Assembly: GCA_017541975.1 (NCBI GenBank) | Contig: JAFXYB010000023.1 | Coordinates: forward strand, 1 to 62,482 | Reading direction: 5' to 3' | DNA length: 62,482 nt | Origin: a bacterium | GTDB taxonomy: Bacteria > Bacillota_I > Bacilli_A > Izemoplasmatales > UBA1188 | Part shown: in pieces, positions 60,220 through 62,482 of the stretch | Position numbering within the stretch: the first letter of the stretch is position 1 | How the letters are laid out: each line of letters starts with the position of its first letter | Program-made: the position numbers and the translations under genes | Notes under the pieces: generated by a model | What the model was told of the DNA's origin: nothing | Database searches by the model: none | Seen by the model: the letters and a program-made list of their open reading frames with translations, nothing else

Positions 60220-61179
60220 CTATTCAGCGAGTTTAATGGAAATATCTCCTGTTGAGGTCTCTATTTCGCATAGATTTCCTGTAGTTTTTGGAACATCAAC
60301 TGAACCAGTTGATGTTTTTGCATAGAATGATTTTGAGGTTAGGATTGTGCCAGTAACTCTACCAGTAGATGTTTTAATTTTGATGGTATCACCATCAACT
60401 CTATCGAGTGTAACTCTTCCTGTACCATTAATGATTTCTAGATGTTCAGATGCAGTAGTGTTTTTGAGTGTTGTATGACCTGTACCACCTTTAATATTAA
60501 TATTTTTTGCCTTCACATTTTCAAACTCATTATCGCCTGTAGATGATGATGTAGTGAATGTTTCAGTAACTTCTACATTTTTAATAACTATATCACCAGT
60601 TGAGAGTTTTACATTTAGAGTTTTTGGATGAGCATTTTCTACTCTTACATCGCTTGTAGAAGTTACTATATCAATACTATTAGTTACATCAGATAATAGA
60701 TTGATTTTACCAGTTGAATTCTTAATTTTAACATCAGTGAATGTGAATTCTTTTGGTGCATCTATATCGCTTGTAGATGTTGAAATATTTAATTCATTAT
60801 ATGTTATCTTTGGAAGACTGATAGTTATTTTTAAGCTTGCGGTTACAAAATTGAACATATATTTATCTTCAAATTTACGTTCATCAACTATTGTTATATT
60901 TAGGCTATTATCTTTAACTTCTACTGTATGATATTCTTTTTCTGTTTCAAGGCACTCTACCCTACATTTATCATCTTCTGATTGTTTGAATATTATATCG
61001 GCAGTATGTGTAGTAATATTGATATTTGAAAAATCTTCAGTTACTTCGTGGCTATTTAATACTGTTTCTACTGTATTAAATGAGAAACCATTTTTTGATA
61101 CAGTAACAACAAATAATACTGCACCACCTATAACTAGTAATACTGATATCGCTAAAAAGAATTTTAAAAATTTACTCAT
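60220..61179 (-). CDS. DUF4097 family adhesin-like envelope protein
   Basis: The 319-aa protein has one N-terminal membrane helix (FLAISVLLVIGGAVLFVVTV) and a right-handed beta-repeat body with recurring TSTSD, STGD and STGR turns, the DUF4097 pattern. It is exported and thought to act in envelope sensing. It overlaps the DUF1700 gene by eight bases. Confidence 0.9.
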   Translation of the reverse strand: MSKFLKFFLAISVLLVIGGAVLFVVTVSKNGFSFNTVETVLNSHEVTEDFSNINITTHTADIIFKQSEDDKCRVECLETEKEYHTVEVKDNSLNITIVDERKFEDKYMFNFVTASLKITISLPKITYNELNISTSTSDIDAPKEFTFTDVKIKNSTGKINLLSDVTNSIDIVTSTSDVRVENAHPKTLNVKLSTGDIVIKNVEVTETFTTSSSTGDNEFENVKAKNINIKGGTGHTTLKNTTASEHLEIINGTGRVTLDRVDGDTIKIKTSTGRVTGTILTSKSFYAKTSTGSVDVPKTTGNLCEIETSTGDISIKLAE

Positions 61180-61789
61180 TTCTATTTTCTCCTCTTATAA
61201 GCATCGTCTTAAAACTTAACAACATTTTCTTATTTAACTTAATATTGAATTTCGCAAGAGCTAAAGCTCCCATAAATAGTGGTATTATGAGTCCAAATGA
61301 AACTAATGACATCGCAAGATACATTAAGAGTTGATCTCCACCAATTATACCTTTAATGTATATTCCAAGGGACATAATCGCAAAAGCTACTACACTAAGC
61401 CATACTGAGAAGGCAACTATTACGAATACCCAGGATAGAATACATGCAACAAGAATTAATACAAAGGCAGTTATTAATAATGGCAACCATAGTGGGAAAC
61501 CTAGGATTATTAATACTATGATTCCTGGAGTAAGTGTTCTTTTTGGTTTAATTCTCTCCTTTACGAGTTTTCCAAGTGGAACATCACTTGCAATAGTTCT
61601 TATAACATCATCAATGCTTCCGATTTCTCTGATGGCTTCTTCTTCAGTTTTGCCATCTTCCATCATATCGTCGATCATTTCACTATAGAAATTAACGCGT
61701 TCTTCAATATCATCTTTTGATAGACCTCTAAGTCCTCTTCTTAATTCATTTAAAAATTCATTCTTGGTCATATTAACTCTGAATGACAA
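61172..61789 (-). CDS. DUF1700/HAAS domain membrane protein
   Basis: The protein (about 200 aa; MTKNEFLNELRRGLRGL is the likely true start) has an N-terminal HAAS helical domain (LSKDDIEERVNFYSEMIDDMMEDGKTEEEAIREIGS) and four membrane helices. Such proteins relay between PadR regulators and envelope partners. It overlaps the padR gene by 17 bases. Confidence 0.9.
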   Translation of the reverse strand: MSFRVNMTKNEFLNELRRGLRGLSKDDIEERVNFYSEMIDDMMEDGKTEEEAIREIGSIDDVIRTIASDVPLGKLVKERIKPKRTLTPGIIVLIILGFPLWLPLLITAFVLILVACILSWVFVIVAFSVWLSVVAFAIMSLGIYIKGIIGGDQLLMYLAMSLVSFGLIIPLFMGALALAKFNIKLNKKMLLSFKTMLIRGENRNE

Positions 61790-62081
61790 TATATTGATAA
61801 ATTGTCATTAACTCCTTCCATTCATTTTTAAAATCTTCGATTCTTCTAATACCTTTTTCGGTGATGTGATAGTATTTTCTAAGTCTTCCTTCATGTTCTC
61901 TTGTCCATACTACCATCATCTTGGCATCTTCTAGTCTTTTAAGAATCGTATATAAGGTTGATTCTGATAAATCTAGTACCGGTTTTACGTCTTTGATTAT
62001 TTTATAGCCGTATGAGTCTTCATTTCTGATTGCGGCAAGTACACAAACGTCTAGTACTCCTCTTTTTAATTGAGCATCCAT
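61773..62081 (-). CDS. PadR family transcriptional regulator
   Basis: The 102-aa winged-helix protein has LKRGVLDVCVLAAIRNEDSYGYKII, SESTLYTILKRLEDAKM and RLRKYYHITEKG. It probably represses its own operon, which also encodes DUF1700 and DUF4097 proteins. AAAAGGAGG precedes the ATG. Confidence 0.92.
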   Translation of the reverse strand: MDAQLKRGVLDVCVLAAIRNEDSYGYKIIKDVKPVLDLSESTLYTILKRLEDAKMMVVWTREHEGRLRKYYHITEKGIRRIEDFKNEWKELMTIYQYIVIQS

Positions 62082-62105
62082 TACATACCTCCTTTTACGG
62101 TATAC

Positions 62106-62135
62106 ATCATATCACGAGGTATTATAAAAATGCAA
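62106..62135 (-). promoter_or_regulatory. promoter of the padR operon with a possible operator
   Basis: On the minus strand TTGCAT (62135-62130), an 18-bp spacer and TATGAT (62111-62106). An imperfect dyad (ATACCTCGTGATAT, 62122-62109) lies in the spacer and -10 and may be the PadR site. Confidence 0.6.
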
Positions 62136-62158
62136 TAGTTTTTTTAAAAAAATTTTGC

Positions 62159-62334
62159 TTGTTATCTATGATAACAAAAAAGAATCTATAGCGATTATAC
62201 TATGGATTCTTTTTAAATGGGTTTCTCGTAAATATTATTGCTTTCTCGTAAAATACATATATAAATGAAAGAATAGTCAAGAATTATCGGATTATTAATA
62301 CAAACAAAAAGATTGATTAAAGTATCAATCTTTT
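62159..62334. terminator. three hairpins separating the padR operon from the insertion sequence
   Basis: The hairpins are GTTATC-tat-GATAAC (62161-62175), AAAAAGAATC...GATTCTTTTT (62177-62214, extended stem with a G-T pair) and AAAAGATTGAT...ATCAATCTTTT (62309-62334). The last two have T-runs and should stop transcription in both directions. No gene is seen between 62082 and 62388. Confidence 0.75.
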
Positions 62335-62340
62335 TTACTC

Positions 62341-62482
62341 TTGTTCTTGTCCCCAAAAGTTGGACGACGGGTTCGCAACCCGTATTTATTATATATTATT
62401 AAAGTTATTTTTTCTATAATTTATCGGTGAACTCTTAAGTCTATTGACTATTCTTTCTTTATTATAATATTTAATATAATTG
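62341..62482 (-). mobile_element. end of an IS3-family (IS150-like) insertion sequence, cut by the window
   Basis: A minus-strand transposase frame enters from the right edge and stops at 62389: NYIKYYNKERIVNRLKSSPINYR is the YxxYYNxxRI...L...SPxxYR end of the IS150-type integrase (ORFB). After it come ACGGGTTGCGAACCCGT, a perfect hairpin, and GTCCAACTTTTGGGGACAAG, which looks like the terminal inverted repeat, ending near 62341. Confidence 0.8.

Noticed and set aside
62362-62385. ACGGGTTCGCAACCCGT as a tRNA T-arm.
   Set aside because: The loop is three bases and no acceptor, D or anticodon arms exist; it is a hairpin at the end of an IS3-type element.

Overview
The window comes from a low-GC, Gram-positive-type bacterium (Bacillota, probably a gut-associated member of the Bacilli or Erysipelotrichales; the sequence does not resolve it further). 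The evidence is AT-rich DNA, strong AAGGAGG-type ribosome binding sites, TTGACA/TATAAT promoters, a LoaP-type NusG paralogue, CDP-glycerol-type and PadR/DUF1700/DUF4097 genes, and TGA used as a stop (standard bacterial code). Nearly all genes lie on the minus strand. No tRNA, rRNA or CRISPR array was seen.

Layout from left to right. (1) 1-5.9 kb: a truncated BspA-type leucine-rich-repeat lipoprotein, a eukaryote-like UDP-sugar pyrophosphorylase, a DUF6273-like membrane-anchored protein, and a plus-strand degenerate-GGDEF/EAL phosphodiesterase. (2) 5.9-20.4 kb: a defence island of separate minus-strand modules: an AAA ATPase plus TOPRIM-like nuclease; DUF2971 plus a 4-fold beta flower protein; HNH, DGQHR (DndB-like), DUF4062 and a frameshifted gene; a TIR/caspase operon with three TIR-fold genes, a caspase-like protease and an unknown 116-aa protein (type IV Thoeris-like); a frameshifted DUF4145-like gene; and a 2TM protein with a Nudix-like region. 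Remnants of ISL3-family transposases lie between most modules, and two of them carry an adjacent C-terminal scrap of UDP-glucose 6-dehydrogenase. A candidate small RNA with its own promoter and terminator sits between a helix-turn-helix gene and the TIR/caspase operon. (3) 20.6-39.5 kb: a surface-polysaccharide operon, visibly richer in GC than its flanks. It is led by loaP and contains an initiating sugar transferase, four glycosyltransferases, a polymerase/ligase, a flippase, a GDP-D-glycero-alpha-D-manno-heptose pathway (gmhA, hddA, fused hddC-gmhB), a CDP-glycerol-type phosphotransferase, and an unusual set of two TPP enzymes, an HMGL-type aldolase and a cytidylyltransferase-oxidoreductase fusion. 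(4) 39.6-45 kb: a Fic protein, an aminotransferase with an Lrp/AsnC regulator, and a CapD-type dehydratase. (5) 45-62 kb: housekeeping transport and envelope genes: livJ-HMGF, a feo iron operon with a DtxR-type regulator and clear operators, a STAS-acyl-CoA ligase fusion with an acyltransferase 3, an FtsX/MacB-type ABC exporter, and a PadR-DUF1700-DUF4097 envelope module. An IS3-family transposase is cut by the right edge.

How the parts work together (inference): the defence island looks assembled by insertion-sequence traffic beside the variable 3' end of the polysaccharide operon. LoaP probably lets polymerase read through a terminator that overlaps its own stop codon and so gates the whole polysaccharide operon. 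The strongest candidates for undescribed biology are the TIR/caspase operon with its small RNA, the HNH-DGQHR-DUF4062 operon, and the TPP/aldolase/cytidylyltransferase set that may make a new CDP-activated polyol.
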